In this document: positions 12,101 to 19,549 of the stretch, piece by piece
Layout: each line of letters starts with the position of its first letter
Numbering within the stretch: position 1 is the first letter of the stretch
Origin: Phenylobacterium sp.
GTDB taxonomy: Bacteria > Pseudomonadota > Alphaproteobacteria > Caulobacterales > Caulobacteraceae
Direction of reading: 5' to 3'
NCBI RefSeq assembly: GCF_016124325.1
Contig: NZ_WGNY01000022.1
Span: forward strand, 94,903 to 158,902
DNA length: 64,000 nt
Program-made: the position numbers and the translations under genes
The notes under the pieces: model-generated
What the model was told of the DNA's origin: nothing
Database searches by the model: none
What the model saw: the letters and a program-made list of their open reading frames with translations, nothing else

Positions 12101-12231
12101 CCTCGCAGGCCGCCCTGCAGGACGACCCGCGCTACGCCCATCCCTACTTCTGGGCGCCGTTCACGCTGGTGGGCGACGGGGCGCGGCCGCTGCCGGGCGT
12201 GTCGCGCCAGGTGGCCGCCGCCCAGGATTGA
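9106..12231 (+). CDS. TPR-CHAT caspase-like protein in the secretion operon
   Basis: The 1041-residue protein has a possible N-terminal signal (LAAIAAGIAGAAAGTAGAAP). A helical region around residues 200-500 with TPR-like repeats (ADALLNLAMNISNSGRFDEAQGYFDEADTL) is followed by a C-terminal CHAT domain (caspase HetF-associated with TPRs). The catalytic dyad is visible: His882 in YFATHGLL and Cys930 in VLAACDTGG. CHAT proteins are clan-CD proteases that cut partner proteins on a signal. Coupling to TpsA by a 4-bp overlap makes TpsA, or its anchoring or maturation, the natural candidate substrate. That is inference. The signal peptide suggests action in the periplasm or outside, unlike cytoplasmic CHAT effectors. 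Confidence 0.82.
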   Translation: MSRLVRSSAALAAIAAGIAGAAAGTAGAAPLPEVFPLGQSSASGAVCEAVRDYQDPLGQGAQAKAWRVRCRGYDTVLGRLYELPKSGEAAWRAALAARAECGASAPAPGGLPASLAKCRAGGQGGAPYIAYSSDKDGKLTVAEGLAPLSDVVETSLKVALGLADPPASTDIQTSAAQAEIAADFPDLGGLAAAEAAAAADPRRLSAHGYVQNNEWRFDEAETAFRALVSEGEAANAPAAQRADALLNLAMNISNSGRFDEAQGYFDEADTLIPADDVLLRARSLNYRALHERNRRRFPEAIRAARAALQLRASAGGGATQAASGVQAAAGGALVIDAGTARKLNTPSAAQSQIETTRVTPAERLAVQDAQAWQVIGTSQAEMGDVAAARASLARARDILSRNAALGRLTAWLQARVAADIAGLDLDAGRATQAVDGYAAGLKALRTRHAGSAAEGAMLLDLGRAQVAAGRDADALASYGAAMAIFRAQRGGLGDSADASQPYFDLLLKLIAQEPDRAAEYGGLFFDGAETVVSSATAETVNRLAARVAAGDGAIAGLSRAFEDARRRVRATESQIAALQADGLYTETVRTEMEGLLKGEQETANALEARMLAANPRYNQLVAPGAPAADVQAALRPGEVYLKILPLAGRTYGVLLTAGEVKPYAIEMTRDQVDAAVTRARLPLEPTDTLTPFDTAGAAALFSRLFGPVRDEVVAARHLIYEPDGPLVSLPVALLVTDTASIHANANGEVDYTRVAWLGRRVASSLVVSGASFLQSRKFAPSAARRPYLGFADPALPRAEERAYTSVTRSFLRRSVVMERVCGETRDALLRIEALPETAAEVRSVGESLGTPGSVVTGEAFSDDAVRRRSDLADYHVLYFATHGLLPQPDACVPEPALVTSLGTGDSDALLDTSEILNLKIDADLVVLAACDTGGAGAGVDRTGLKGGGEALGGLTRAMIYAGSRALIVSHWSIESESAVRLMTGLFASGAPTMAQALQASQAALQDDPRYAHPYFWAPFTLVGDGARPLPGVSRQVAAAQD

Positions 12232-12253
12232 GGCGGGGGCTCGGGCGGCCGGA

Positions 12254-13060
12254 TCAGGCCCGCTCGATGTCCCAACGGCCGTCGGCGCCGCGGCAGGCGT
12301 TGTAGCGCTCGCGGACCGCGCTCCGTCCGGGCTCGTTCAGGGTGTGCTCGACCAGGCGGCAATCGCCGTCGCGGCCGCCGCCGCCGACGGGGCTCATCAC
12401 CGAACGGGAGACATAGCCCTGGATCAGGCCGTCCTCGACGACCGCGAGCCAGCCCCCGGCCACCTCGCCGGCCACCTCGACCTGCTCACCGGAGCGCAGC
12501 CGGTCGACCACGGCGTAGGAGGTGCTGGGCCCCGAGCGCATGTTGATCCGCCCGTTGGCGGCATAGGCGCCGCCGGCGTCGTTGACGCGGAAGGCCGGCG
12601 TGACGCCGTCGGCGAAGCGCCAGCGGCCACTGTAGCCCGAGCGGGGCGGCGGGGCCGAGCCGTAGGACGGCCCCAGCACCTCGACCCGCCCGCTGGCGCC
12701 GGTCTCCGGGTCGCGCCAGGTCTGCGCCTTGCCGGTGTCGAGCGCGCGCTGGAACGCCGTCTGCGCGTCGAGGCGGGACTTCTTGTCCATGCGGCAGCCG
12801 ATGCTGTTGCCGATGGCCGCGCCGATGCCGGCGCCGATGGCCGCGCCCAGGGCGCGGTCGTGCTTGCTCACCTGGCTGCCGGCCAGGGCCCCGACCAGGC
12901 CGCCGACCACGGCGCCGGTGGTGTCGGACGAGCCCGGCGCGCTGCACGAGAAGAGGCCGCCCAGGCCCTCGGCCGCCGCGACCGACGGCGAAGCGGCCGG
13001 CACGGCGAGGGCGGCGGAGGCGCCGAGCGCGAGGACGGTCTTGCGGGAAGTTCTGGGCAT
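12254..13060 (-). CDS. Glycine-zipper/SH3-domain envelope protein
   Basis: The 268-residue exported protein starts MPRTSRKTVLALGASAALA. The signal peptide fixes the start at 13060 rather than the in-frame ATG at 13129. Residues ~45-85 form a 17-kDa-antigen-like glycine zipper (TTGAVVGGLVGALAGSQV and LGAAIGAGIGAAIGNSIGC), which can insert in or associate with membrane. A bacterial SH3 domain follows (GRINMRSGPSTSYAVVDRLRSGEQVEVAG and GGWLAVVEDGLIQGYVSRSVM), usually a peptidoglycan or peptide binder. It is convergent with the CHAT gene, 22 bp apart. The exact role is unknown. It is the last chromosomal gene before the element. Confidence 0.8.
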   Translation of the reverse strand: MPRTSRKTVLALGASAALAVPAASPSVAAAEGLGGLFSCSAPGSSDTTGAVVGGLVGALAGSQVSKHDRALGAAIGAGIGAAIGNSIGCRMDKKSRLDAQTAFQRALDTGKAQTWRDPETGASGRVEVLGPSYGSAPPPRSGYSGRWRFADGVTPAFRVNDAGGAYAANGRINMRSGPSTSYAVVDRLRSGEQVEVAGEVAGGWLAVVEDGLIQGYVSRSVMSPVGGGGRDGDCRLVEHTLNEPGRSAVRERYNACRGADGRWDIERA

Positions 13061-13174
13061 GGTTTCGGCGTCCGTTTGAGGGGCCGGGATGATGCCCCCG
13101 ATTGCGACGCCGAGCCAAGCCGCGATCACGCCGGCTTGAGCCCTGCGCCGGGCATGGACTATCGGTGGCGGGGC

Positions 13175-13213
13175 GCGGGCGTGGCGGAACGGGTAGACGC
13201 AGCGGACTTAAAA
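13175..13213 (+). pseudogene. 5' half of tRNA-Leu(UAA), cut in the anticodon loop (candidate attL)
   Basis: Bases 13175-13213 reproduce the acceptor 5' strand (GCGGGCG), D-arm, 5' anticodon stem (GCGGA) and loop CTTAAAA of a tRNA-Leu with anticodon TAA, then stop matching a tRNA exactly after TTAAAA. The expected 3' anticodon stem (TCCGC) is absent. A and T-rich sequence and an integrase gene follow. This is the pattern left by integration into the anticodon loop. A different, complete tRNA-Leu(UAA) lies at 16120. Confidence 0.85.
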
Positions 13214-13230
13214 CGAGATCGAGATTTTTT

Positions 13231-13252
13231 ATAAGCTAAATCAATAGCTTAT
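13231..13252. repeat. Inverted repeat next to the element's left end
   Basis: ATAAGCTA (13231-13238) and TAGCTTAT (13245-13252) are perfect 8-bp arms around AATCAA, 18 bp inside the tRNA break. The segment is unusually AT-rich for this DNA. It could be an integrase or excisionase binding site, or part of the integrase promoter. Confidence 0.5.
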
Positions 13253-13309
13253 ATAGCTCCGGTCCTGACACAGGTCTTACACACTTGCCTTCGGGCAGAT
13301 GGAGGTCCT

Positions 13310-14590
13310 GTGACGAACAGCCATACGATCATGGACGGTCGCGTCCACATCTATCGCCGGAAAAGCAGCCGGTACTGGCAATGCGCTGTCTATCTCGGCC
13401 GTCGGAACTACCGCCAGACGACCCACCAGGAGAATCTCGCCTACGCCATTGAGTTCGCGCGAGACTGGTTCCTCGACCGGGTGGCCGAGGACCGGCTTCG
13501 GCGACGTGGCGTCGAGCTTCCGCAGGCGCCCCAGGGCGCCCCCGAGCCGCCGAGGCGGCGCATCATCATCGAGAAGACCTTCCGCGAGGCCGCGGCGGAG
13601 TTCCTGCGCGAGTACAGGGCGCTTACGCTCGGCGAGCGGAACGAGGAGTATGTGGCCTCGAAGGAGGGTGTGTTGCGCCTCCACCTCATTCCGTTCTTCG
13701 GCAACTCGCCGCTGTCCGAGGTCACGGCTGGTCGCATCCGTGACTATCGGCTCCATCGGGTCGAGCCCCCGGCGAAGCCTCAAGCGCGGCGATACAAGCA
13801 CGGCGACAGGGAACTGATTGGCCGGCCCCGAGCGTGGCGCCGGCCCAGCCGGAGCACGATCCACAAAGAGATGGTCTGCCTCCGGCAGGTATTGAAGACC
13901 GCCAGCCGTAACGGCTGGATCAACGGTCTGCCGGACATGTCAGCGCCCTACAAGGCGTCGGGCAAGATCAGCCATAGGGCCTGGTTCTCGCCAGAGGAGT
14001 ATGCGCGGTTCTTCAAGGCCGTGCTCAAGCGGGCGCAGGCCCCCAAGCGCGACCGCTGGAAGGGCGAGTGCGAACAGTTCCTCGACTACGTGGTCTTCAT
14101 GGTGAACACCGGCCTTCGTCCCGACGAGGCTTCGCGCCTGGAATATCGGGACGTTTCGATTGTCGTGGATGACGACACCGGCGAACGCATCCTGGTGATC
14201 GAGGTGCGCGGGAAGCGCGGCGTCGGCTACTGCAAGAGCATGCCCGAAGCGGTCGAGCCCTTCACTCGCATGCTCAAGCGGAACAAGCCGAACCCTGAGG
14301 ACCTGATGTTCGGATCGGTGCAGAGGGAGTTGATGAACGCGATCCTGGCCGAGCTTGGACTCAAGAAGGACCGGGACAGCAACGCCCGTACCGCCTACAG
14401 CCTGCGTCACACCTATATCTGCTTCCGGCTGCTGGAAGGGGCGAACATCTACCAGCTGGCGAAGAACTGCCGGACCAGCGTGGAGATGATCGAGAAACAC
14501 TACGCCGCCCACCTCAAGAACGTAGTGGACGCCTCCGCCATCAATGTCCGAAAGGCCGCCAAACCGCGGAAATCACGTTCCGCGGCTTGA
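13310..14590 (+). CDS. Tyrosine recombinase/integrase 1
   Basis: Site-specific recombinase of the phage-integrase family, 426 residues. It has an N-terminal arm-binding region (RVHIYRRKSSRYWQCAVYLGRR), a core-binding SAM-like domain around residues 85-210, and a C-terminal catalytic domain. Catalytic residues are Arg270 (NTGLRPDEA), Arg366-His367 in YSLRHTYI (Tyr replaces the usual first His), and nucleophile Tyr398 in EKHYAAH. The start is GTG at 13310 after GGAGG, with an in-frame ATG at 13331 as alternative. It lies about 100 bp inside the tRNA break, so it is the likely integrase for that site. Confidence 0.9.
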   Translation: MTNSHTIMDGRVHIYRRKSSRYWQCAVYLGRRNYRQTTHQENLAYAIEFARDWFLDRVAEDRLRRRGVELPQAPQGAPEPPRRRIIIEKTFREAAAEFLREYRALTLGERNEEYVASKEGVLRLHLIPFFGNSPLSEVTAGRIRDYRLHRVEPPAKPQARRYKHGDRELIGRPRAWRRPSRSTIHKEMVCLRQVLKTASRNGWINGLPDMSAPYKASGKISHRAWFSPEEYARFFKAVLKRAQAPKRDRWKGECEQFLDYVVFMVNTGLRPDEASRLEYRDVSIVVDDDTGERILVIEVRGKRGVGYCKSMPEAVEPFTRMLKRNKPNPEDLMFGSVQRELMNAILAELGLKKDRDSNARTAYSLRHTYICFRLLEGANIYQLAKNCRTSVEMIEKHYAAHLKNVVDASAINVRKAAKPRKSRSAA

Positions 14591-14723
14591 GGGGCGCGCC
14601 CACCAGCTCTGGCGAACGCCAGTGGACGTTCTACCAGCGTCCAGCCCGTAGACCTACGTGTTGGGCGTCTCCCGCCGTTTTCGTAACCTCCCGGGGAGGG
14701 CCGGAGGCGGGCCGGGAGGCGTC

Positions 14724-16046
14724 ATGTCCGAACGCCATAGAGTCATTGATGGCAAGGTCTACGTCTATCGGCGGGAGAACAGCCGATACTGGCAGTGCGC
14801 GGTCTATCTGAGCGGGCGCAACCACCGTCATACGACCGGCCAAGAGAACCTGGCGCTGGCCGTGGAATACGCCCGCGACTGGTATCAGGATCAGGTCGCC
14901 GAAGATCGCCTTCGCCGGCGCGGGATGCTGCCGGCGCCAGCTGGAGTCGCGGTGGCGCGTCCGCCGCCCAGGCGTATTCCGGGGGAGAGGACGTTCCGCG
15001 AAGCTGCGACCGCCTTCCTCCGCGAGTACAGGACGCTGATGCACGGAGAGCGCAACCCGCAGTACATCGACTCCAAGGAGCGCGTCCTGCGTCTCTATCT
15101 GCTTCCCGCGTTCGGCGATCTTCCACTGTCGGCCGTCGACGCCGGCCGTGTGCAGGACTATCGGGTCCACCGCCTCACGCCGCCGGCGGAGTTGAAAGCG
15201 GCCTACTACAAGTGCAAGGGGCGGACGCTGATCGGCCGGCCGCGAAGCTGGCGACGGCCAAGCCGCAGCACGCTCCACAACGAGATCGTCTGCCTCCGGC
15301 AGGTTCTGAAGGCCGCCAACCGCAAAGGCTGGATCTCGGCCCTGCCGGACATGTCCGAACCCTACCGAGCGTCCGCCAAGGTCTCGCACCGGGCCTGGTT
15401 CTCGCTCGAAGAATACACGCGCCTCTATGAGACGACGCGGGAGCGGGCTCGCAGCCCGAAGGCAGAGCGTTGGCGCGACGCCAACGCGCAGCTCCACGAT
15501 TTCATCCTGTTCATGGGCAACACTGGGCTGCGGCCCGACGAAGCGGTGCGTCTGCAGTTCCGCGACGTGACCATCGTGACGGACAGGGACACCGGCACGC
15601 GCATCCTGGAGATCGAGGTGCGCGGCAAGCGAGGGACCGGCTATTGCAAGAGCATGCCCGGCGCTGTCCGGCCTTTCGAAAGGGTGCGGGCGCGGAAGGG
15701 CGGCGCCGCGACCGACCTGGTCTTTGGCAAGGTCCAGCGCGAGCTGTTCAACAGCGTCCTCAAGGACCTCGACCTGAAGCACGACCGCGAAGGTCGGCCG
15801 CGGACGGCCTACAGCCTGCGGCACACCTACATCTGCCTGCGGCTGATGGAGGGAGCGGACATCTACCAGATCGCGAAGAACTGCCGCACCAGCGTCGAGA
15901 TGATCGAGAAACACTACGCCGCCCATATCAAGAACACGCTCGACGCAGCCGTCATCAACATCCGCAAGACCCGCAAATCGGCTGCGGCGCCGCGCGCCAG
16001 GGCGCCGAAAGGAAAAGCACGCACGCGGGCTGGACAAGGCGCTTGA
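14724..16046 (+). CDS. Tyrosine recombinase/integrase 2 (paralogue of integrase 1)
   Basis: The 440-residue recombinase is clearly homologous to the preceding gene along its whole length (both contain RYWQCAVYL, SLRHTYIC and KNCRTSVEMIEKHYAAH). Arg270, Arg366, His367 and Tyr398 fall at exactly the same positions. The ATG at 14724 is chosen because GGGAGGC precedes it and the N-terminus then aligns with integrase 1; an upstream in-frame ATG at 14658 adds unrelated residues. The C-terminus is a basic tail. It ends 73 bp before the intact tRNA-Leu. Whether the two act as a heteromeric pair, on two att sites, or are remnants of two elements is not decidable here. Confidence 0.9.
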   Translation: MSERHRVIDGKVYVYRRENSRYWQCAVYLSGRNHRHTTGQENLALAVEYARDWYQDQVAEDRLRRRGMLPAPAGVAVARPPPRRIPGERTFREAATAFLREYRTLMHGERNPQYIDSKERVLRLYLLPAFGDLPLSAVDAGRVQDYRVHRLTPPAELKAAYYKCKGRTLIGRPRSWRRPSRSTLHNEIVCLRQVLKAANRKGWISALPDMSEPYRASAKVSHRAWFSLEEYTRLYETTRERARSPKAERWRDANAQLHDFILFMGNTGLRPDEAVRLQFRDVTIVTDRDTGTRILEIEVRGKRGTGYCKSMPGAVRPFERVRARKGGAATDLVFGKVQRELFNSVLKDLDLKHDREGRPRTAYSLRHTYICLRLMEGADIYQIAKNCRTSVEMIEKHYAAHIKNTLDAAVINIRKTRKSAAAPRARAPKGKARTRAGQGA

Positions 16047-16119
16047 GGCGACGTCGGCCGTGGACGGCGGCCCGCGCTTCGTGCCATTCAAAGGCGGTGG
16101 TGCGCACCTTCGGCGGCGC

Positions 16120-16203
16120 GCGGGTGTGGCGAAATGGTAGACGCAGCGGATTTAAAATCCGCTTCCGTATGGAGTGTCGGTTCGAGTCCGACCACCCGCA
16201 CCA
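16120..16203 (+). tRNA. tRNA-Leu (anticodon UAA), complete, CCA encoded
   Basis: The acceptor stem GCGGGTG (16120-16126) pairs perfectly with CACCCGC. The D-arm has GGTAGA, and the anticodon stem GCGGA/TCCGC encloses loop TTTAAAA with anticodon TAA. A short variable arm TCC-GTAT-GGA and T-arm GTCGG-TTCGAGT-CCGAC follow, with discriminator A and CCA at 16201-16203. At 84 bases it fits a class II tRNA. Its 5' half differs from the fragment at 13175 at several positions, so it is not simply the host gene restored. Confidence 0.93.
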
Positions 16204-16281
16204 CGCGTTCGGGCGACCCGATAGATCCACCGTGAGGGCCTATGGCCCGTGCGCCTGGGGGCCTCAACGTCCGGCTTGCGG

Positions 16282-16293
16282 TTTGATGTCAAA
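16282..16293. promoter_or_regulatory. Small palindrome before the toxin-antitoxin pair
   Basis: TTTGA-TG-TCAAA ends 9 bp before the toxin start. A palindrome at this position fits an autoregulatory operator for the HTH antitoxin. There is no direct proof. Confidence 0.4.
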
Positions 16294-16302
16294 TTTGCCA
16301 TC

Positions 16303-16656
16303 ATGACAAAAGCCAGAGATACACGGCCGATCGGCTGGATCAAGGCCGCGCAGCGCGAATTCGCCGAGTTCCCCCAGGATGCTCGGTCGAGGTTCGCCGG
16401 CGCGCTCACGATCATCGCCGAAGGTCGCAAGCCGGACATCGCCAAGCCCCTGACCGGGCTCGGCTCCGGCGTGATGGAGCTGGCGCTAAAGTATCGCGGC
16501 GACGCCTTCCGGGTCGTCTACGCGCTTCAGATTGGCGAGGCGATCTGGGTGATCCATGCCTTCCAGAAGAAGGCGACCAAGGGAATCGCCACGCCGAAGC
16601 ACGAGATCGACGTGGTGCGAGAACGGCTCAAGAGACTGAGAGAGGCGCTGAAATGA
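16303..16656 (+). CDS. RelE/HigB-superfamily toxin (phage Gp49-like)
   Basis: The 117-residue protein has the family pattern PIGWIKAAQREFAEFPQDARSRF, then GSGVMELALKYRGDAFRVVYALQIGEAIWVIHAFQKKATKGIATP and a C-terminal helix. Members are usually ribosome-dependent mRNA interferases that arrest growth. The start at 16303 is chosen because translation from 16249 would add an atypical leader. A partner HTH gene overlaps by 4 bp (ATGA). Toxin-first order is typical of the HigBA class. It sits right after the tRNA, at the element's left edge, where it could select against loss. The activity is inferred. Confidence 0.8.
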   Translation: MTKARDTRPIGWIKAAQREFAEFPQDARSRFAGALTIIAEGRKPDIAKPLTGLGSGVMELALKYRGDAFRVVYALQIGEAIWVIHAFQKKATKGIATPKHEIDVVRERLKRLREALK

Positions 16657-16964
16657 GCGACGACCTGGAGCTGGTTCACGGCGGCGGCAATGTCTTCCGT
16701 GACCTTGGCCTTCCCAACCCGAACCTGGAGCAGCTTCGCGCCATCCTGGCGGCGAAGATCATCGGCGTGCTGGACGATCGGGGTCTCACCATCCGCAAGG
16801 CTCAGGAGTTGACCGGGATCGCCGCGGCGGACTTCTCCCGCATCCGCCAGGTGAAGCTCGGCCGCTTCACCGTCGACCGGCTGATGAACATCCTCGACCG
16901 CCTGGGCCAGGAGGTCGATGTGGCGGTCCAGGTCCATCCCCGCGCGGAGGCCGCCGCGGCCTGA
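16653..16964 (+). CDS. HTH antitoxin (HigA-like/XRE)
   Basis: The 103-residue protein carries a Cro/CI-type helix-turn-helix (LTIRKAQELTGIAAADFSRIRQVKLGRFTVDRLMNILDRLGQEV). It overlaps the toxin gene by 4 bp, so the two are made together. The expected role is to neutralise the toxin and repress the operon. It ends 7 bp before the convergent LPD7 gene. A paralogous pair lies at 59721-60331. Confidence 0.8.
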   Translation: MSDDLELVHGGGNVFRDLGLPNPNLEQLRAILAAKIIGVLDDRGLTIRKAQELTGIAAADFSRIRQVKLGRFTVDRLMNILDRLGQEVDVAVQVHPRAEAAAA

Positions 16965-16971
16965 TCCTTCG

Positions 16972-17655
16972 CTACCTGTTCCGCTCGCGGCCGCGAGGCG
17001 TCCCAGGCGCGGGCCTCTCCATCCCCAATGGGCGGAACCTCGCGCCTTGCTGCAGGAGGTCGGACACCCGTTCACGGGCCTTGGCGATGATCCGGTCCCG
17101 GGCGGCGGCGTCCCTCAATCGGCTGCGGACGACCGTCTCGACAACCCGGAGCTGGTCGCGCGCGCTCTCAGCCGGCCGCTTCGCTTCCCGCACTTCGGGC
17201 CCGACCGGTGAGCGGGCCTTGTCGGCGCGATCGATGACAGGTCCGGCGCGCTCGCGCGCCCGGCGTCGATCCAGACGCCGGTCAAGCTCCTGGACGTCGC
17301 GCTCGCTCGGCCTGTAGCCTCGCACCTCGATCCCCAGTGTCCTGCCCGCCAGCCAGGCCTCCCGCCGGAAGCCGGGAGACCCGCGCACCGCCACGATCGT
17401 CCAGCCGCGGTGCTGGGCGATGGCGGCCATGTCGCGGATCGCATTGGGATCGGTCCTGACGGCGGCGAGCCGCCGCCCTTCGTCACGGAACGCCGGCGCC
17501 TTGACGCTGGCGTCCACATAGAAGCCCAGGCCGGCCCCGCCGCGGCCGTCGAGATAGTAGCGGCGGCGCAGCCGCTCAGGCACGTCGCCCTCGGCGGTCG
17601 AACGGCCACGGACGCCGGGGCTCAAGGTGTTCGGAACGGAGGGATCATCGGGCAT
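16972..17655 (-). CDS. LPD7-domain conjugation protein
   Basis: The 227-residue protein contains the large polyvalent-protein-associated domain LPD7: RRRYYLDGRGGAGLGFYVD, FRDEGRRLAAVRTDPNAIRDMAAIAQHRGW and GSPGFRREAWLAGRTLGIEVRGYRPSERD. A long Arg/Glu-rich helical tail follows. In many plasmids this domain is fused to the C-terminus of a relaxase. Here it is free-standing and about 41 kb from the relaxase gene. It is the last gene of the virB/virD4 operon, overlapping virD4 by 11 bp. It probably helps load or process transferred DNA. The precise biochemistry is unknown. Confidence 0.78.
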   Translation of the reverse strand: MPDDPSVPNTLSPGVRGRSTAEGDVPERLRRRYYLDGRGGAGLGFYVDASVKAPAFRDEGRRLAAVRTDPNAIRDMAAIAQHRGWTIVAVRGSPGFRREAWLAGRTLGIEVRGYRPSERDVQELDRRLDRRRARERAGPVIDRADKARSPVGPEVREAKRPAESARDQLRVVETVVRSRLRDAAARDRIIAKARERVSDLLQQGARFRPLGMERPAPGTPRGRERNR

Positions 17656-19549
17656 GGTCGATCTCCTGGGCGGCGGGTTTGATGGAGGCGTCGATGAACC
17701 GATCGACCCAGGCCTCTACCTGGGCCTCGCTCGCGCCTTGCGGCGGCAGCGGTTCCAGGCCGGCGGCCTCGAGCGCGGGCGCCACCAGATCAAGCGTCAG
17801 GTCGTCCATGTCGCCCCTTGCCTTGGTCTGCACGCGCGGCGCCGGCTTTGCGGGTGCTGGAACCCCCAGCGCTTTCGGCTGGGGGGCGCCGACGCCGGGA
17901 TGGGCGTCCACCGTCGGCGGCGGCCGGACACGACGCGCGAATGCGCGCTCGCGCCAGTAGACCACCTTGCGCCCCCGCGCGGGGGGCATCCCGGCGCGCA
18001 AGACCAGAAGCCGGCTCGGCGGCATCTGGATCAGCTCCTGCGGCAACATCAGCGCACGCCGCTGGTCGGACTCGGTGGTGCTGCGATGTCCGGCCGAGAG
18101 CAGCGTCGGACGGCTGCGCGAGCGCCCCTGATAGGTCCAGTAGCCGAGGCGTTCGGAGAGGTCCTGGGCCACCTTCAGTTCCTTCGGCGCAAACGCGATC
18201 TCCACGCCGCAGTTGGCCATGATCTCTTCGGCAAGGTCCTGCCCGTACTCGGCGCGGAGCTGCGCCGGGCTCTGGAGGACCGGCAGGAGCCGCAGGCCAT
18301 AGCCCGCCACATAGGAAAAGCTGCGGGCGAGCACGGCGGCGTGACCCAACCTGGCGAACTCGTCCATCAGCATCAGGACCGGGACCGAATGCTTGCCATC
18401 GCCCGGAAGCTCGCGGGTGTTGAGGTCCACGAGCTGTTGCAGCAGCAGGCCATACAGAGGCGCGACCCTGGCGAGGTTGTCGGGCGAGACGCATAGATAG
18501 AGCGAGATCCGACGCTCCCGAAGGTCGCGCAGGTCGAAGTCGCTGGCCTGCGTCGCTGCGCAGACGCGCGGGTTGAGCCATAGGCCGAGCCGGCTGGTGA
18601 TGGTCTGCTTCACCCCGGCGAAGGTGTTCTCCGAGGCCGAGCAGAAGTCGGAAAGCGCATTGGCGCAACCCGCCGAGAGCGGCCTTCCCGCATCCGCGCA
18701 GGCGGCCATGACCGCCGGCAGGCGGGTCTTGGGATCGCCCTCGGTCAGTTCCGCGTAGATCGCCCCGAAGCTGAACGACAGCTCGGGCGTCTCGGCCACG
18801 TAGGCGCCCACGCCGATCAGGCCGGTCCGTGCGGCCTCGGCCCAGAACGGGTCGGCGTTATGTGGCGCCGGAAACAGCATCACCGCGAGCTTCTGCAGTT
18901 CGTCCAGCACGGCGATGGGATCGGCCCTGTCGATGTGGCCCAGCGGATTGAACCGCGCGGTGCGGCCGTCCGGGTCCAGGGGATCGAACAGAACCACCTC
19001 CTGGCCATGGGTGGCGCGGAAGCCCGCTGTGGCGGTCCAGTTCTCCCGCTTCACGTCCAGGACCACGACAGAGTCCGGCCAGGTCAGCAGGTTCGGGATG
19101 ACCACGCCCACGCCCTTGCCCGAGCGCGTGGGCGCATGGAGCATCACGTGTTCCGTCCCTCCGAAGGTCAGCAGGCGGCCGCCGCTCCAGCCGAGCACGA
19201 CGCCCTGGCGGGCGCGCAGACCGCCCTGCGTCAGCTCGGTCTCGCTCGCCCAGCGCGCCGCGCCGTACAGCGGCGGGCGAAGGCTGCGCCCAACGCCAAG
19301 AACGATGGACGCCGCCAGGCCGAGCGCCGAGGCCAGGCCGACGCCGGCCCAGCGGCGAACCTCCGGATCACCGCGGAAATACCAGAACCAGCCGGGGATC
19401 GCGGCGAGGTCGATGTCGGCGGAGAGCCGTTTCAACCCCACGAGCGCGACGACGATAGACACGGCCAGGACCGCCGCAAGCGCGCCGACGGCGAGTGCGG
19501 CCACATAGGCCGCCTTAAGCGGCCAGGGCGCGCTTGAGAACCGGGTCAT
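17645..19549 (-). CDS. virD4: Type IV coupling protein VirD4/TraG
   Basis: Inner-membrane ATPase that brings the relaxase-DNA complex to the secretion channel. The 634-residue protein has two N-terminal membrane segments (about residues 12-37 and 67-88). Walker A is APTRSGKG (139-146), and LMLMDEFARLG fits the Walker B region. The SGPTRSGKG-like loop and ENTFAGVKQTI segment are family hallmarks. The tail is Pro-rich. The start at 19549 is used because the transmembrane segment follows it directly, and it overlaps the end of virB11 by 35 bp. Gene order is virB11-virD4-LPD7. Confidence 0.93.
   Translation of the reverse strand: MTRFSSAPWPLKAAYVAALAVGALAAVLAVSIVVALVGLKRLSADIDLAAIPGWFWYFRGDPEVRRWAGVGLASALGLAASIVLGVGRSLRPPLYGAARWASETELTQGGLRARQGVVLGWSGGRLLTFGGTEHVMLHAPTRSGKGVGVVIPNLLTWPDSVVVLDVKRENWTATAGFRATHGQEVVLFDPLDPDGRTARFNPLGHIDRADPIAVLDELQKLAVMLFPAPHNADPFWAEAARTGLIGVGAYVAETPELSFSFGAIYAELTEGDPKTRLPAVMAACADAGRPLSAGCANALSDFCSASENTFAGVKQTITSRLGLWLNPRVCAATQASDFDLRDLRERRISLYLCVSPDNLARVAPLYGLLLQQLVDLNTRELPGDGKHSVPVLMLMDEFARLGHAAVLARSFSYVAGYGLRLLPVLQSPAQLRAEYGQDLAEEIMANCGVEIAFAPKELKVAQDLSERLGYWTYQGRSRSRPTLLSAGHRSTTESDQRRALMLPQELIQMPPSRLLVLRAGMPPARGRKVVYWRERAFARRVRPPPTVDAHPGVGAPQPKALGVPAPAKPAPRVQTKARGDMDDLTLDLVAPALEAAGLEPLPPQGASEAQVEAWVDRFIDASIKPAAQEIDHAR

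Noticed and set aside
8836..12141. An 1101-residue minus-strand frame under the CHAT gene
   Set aside because: Antisense shadow: no recognisable domain, extreme Arg/Gly/Gln bias, and it runs across two well-supported plus-strand genes.
14590..14723. A possible second att site between the two integrase genes
   Set aside because: The gap was inspected for tRNA-like arms and for the TTAAAA core with flanking GCGGA. None is present.
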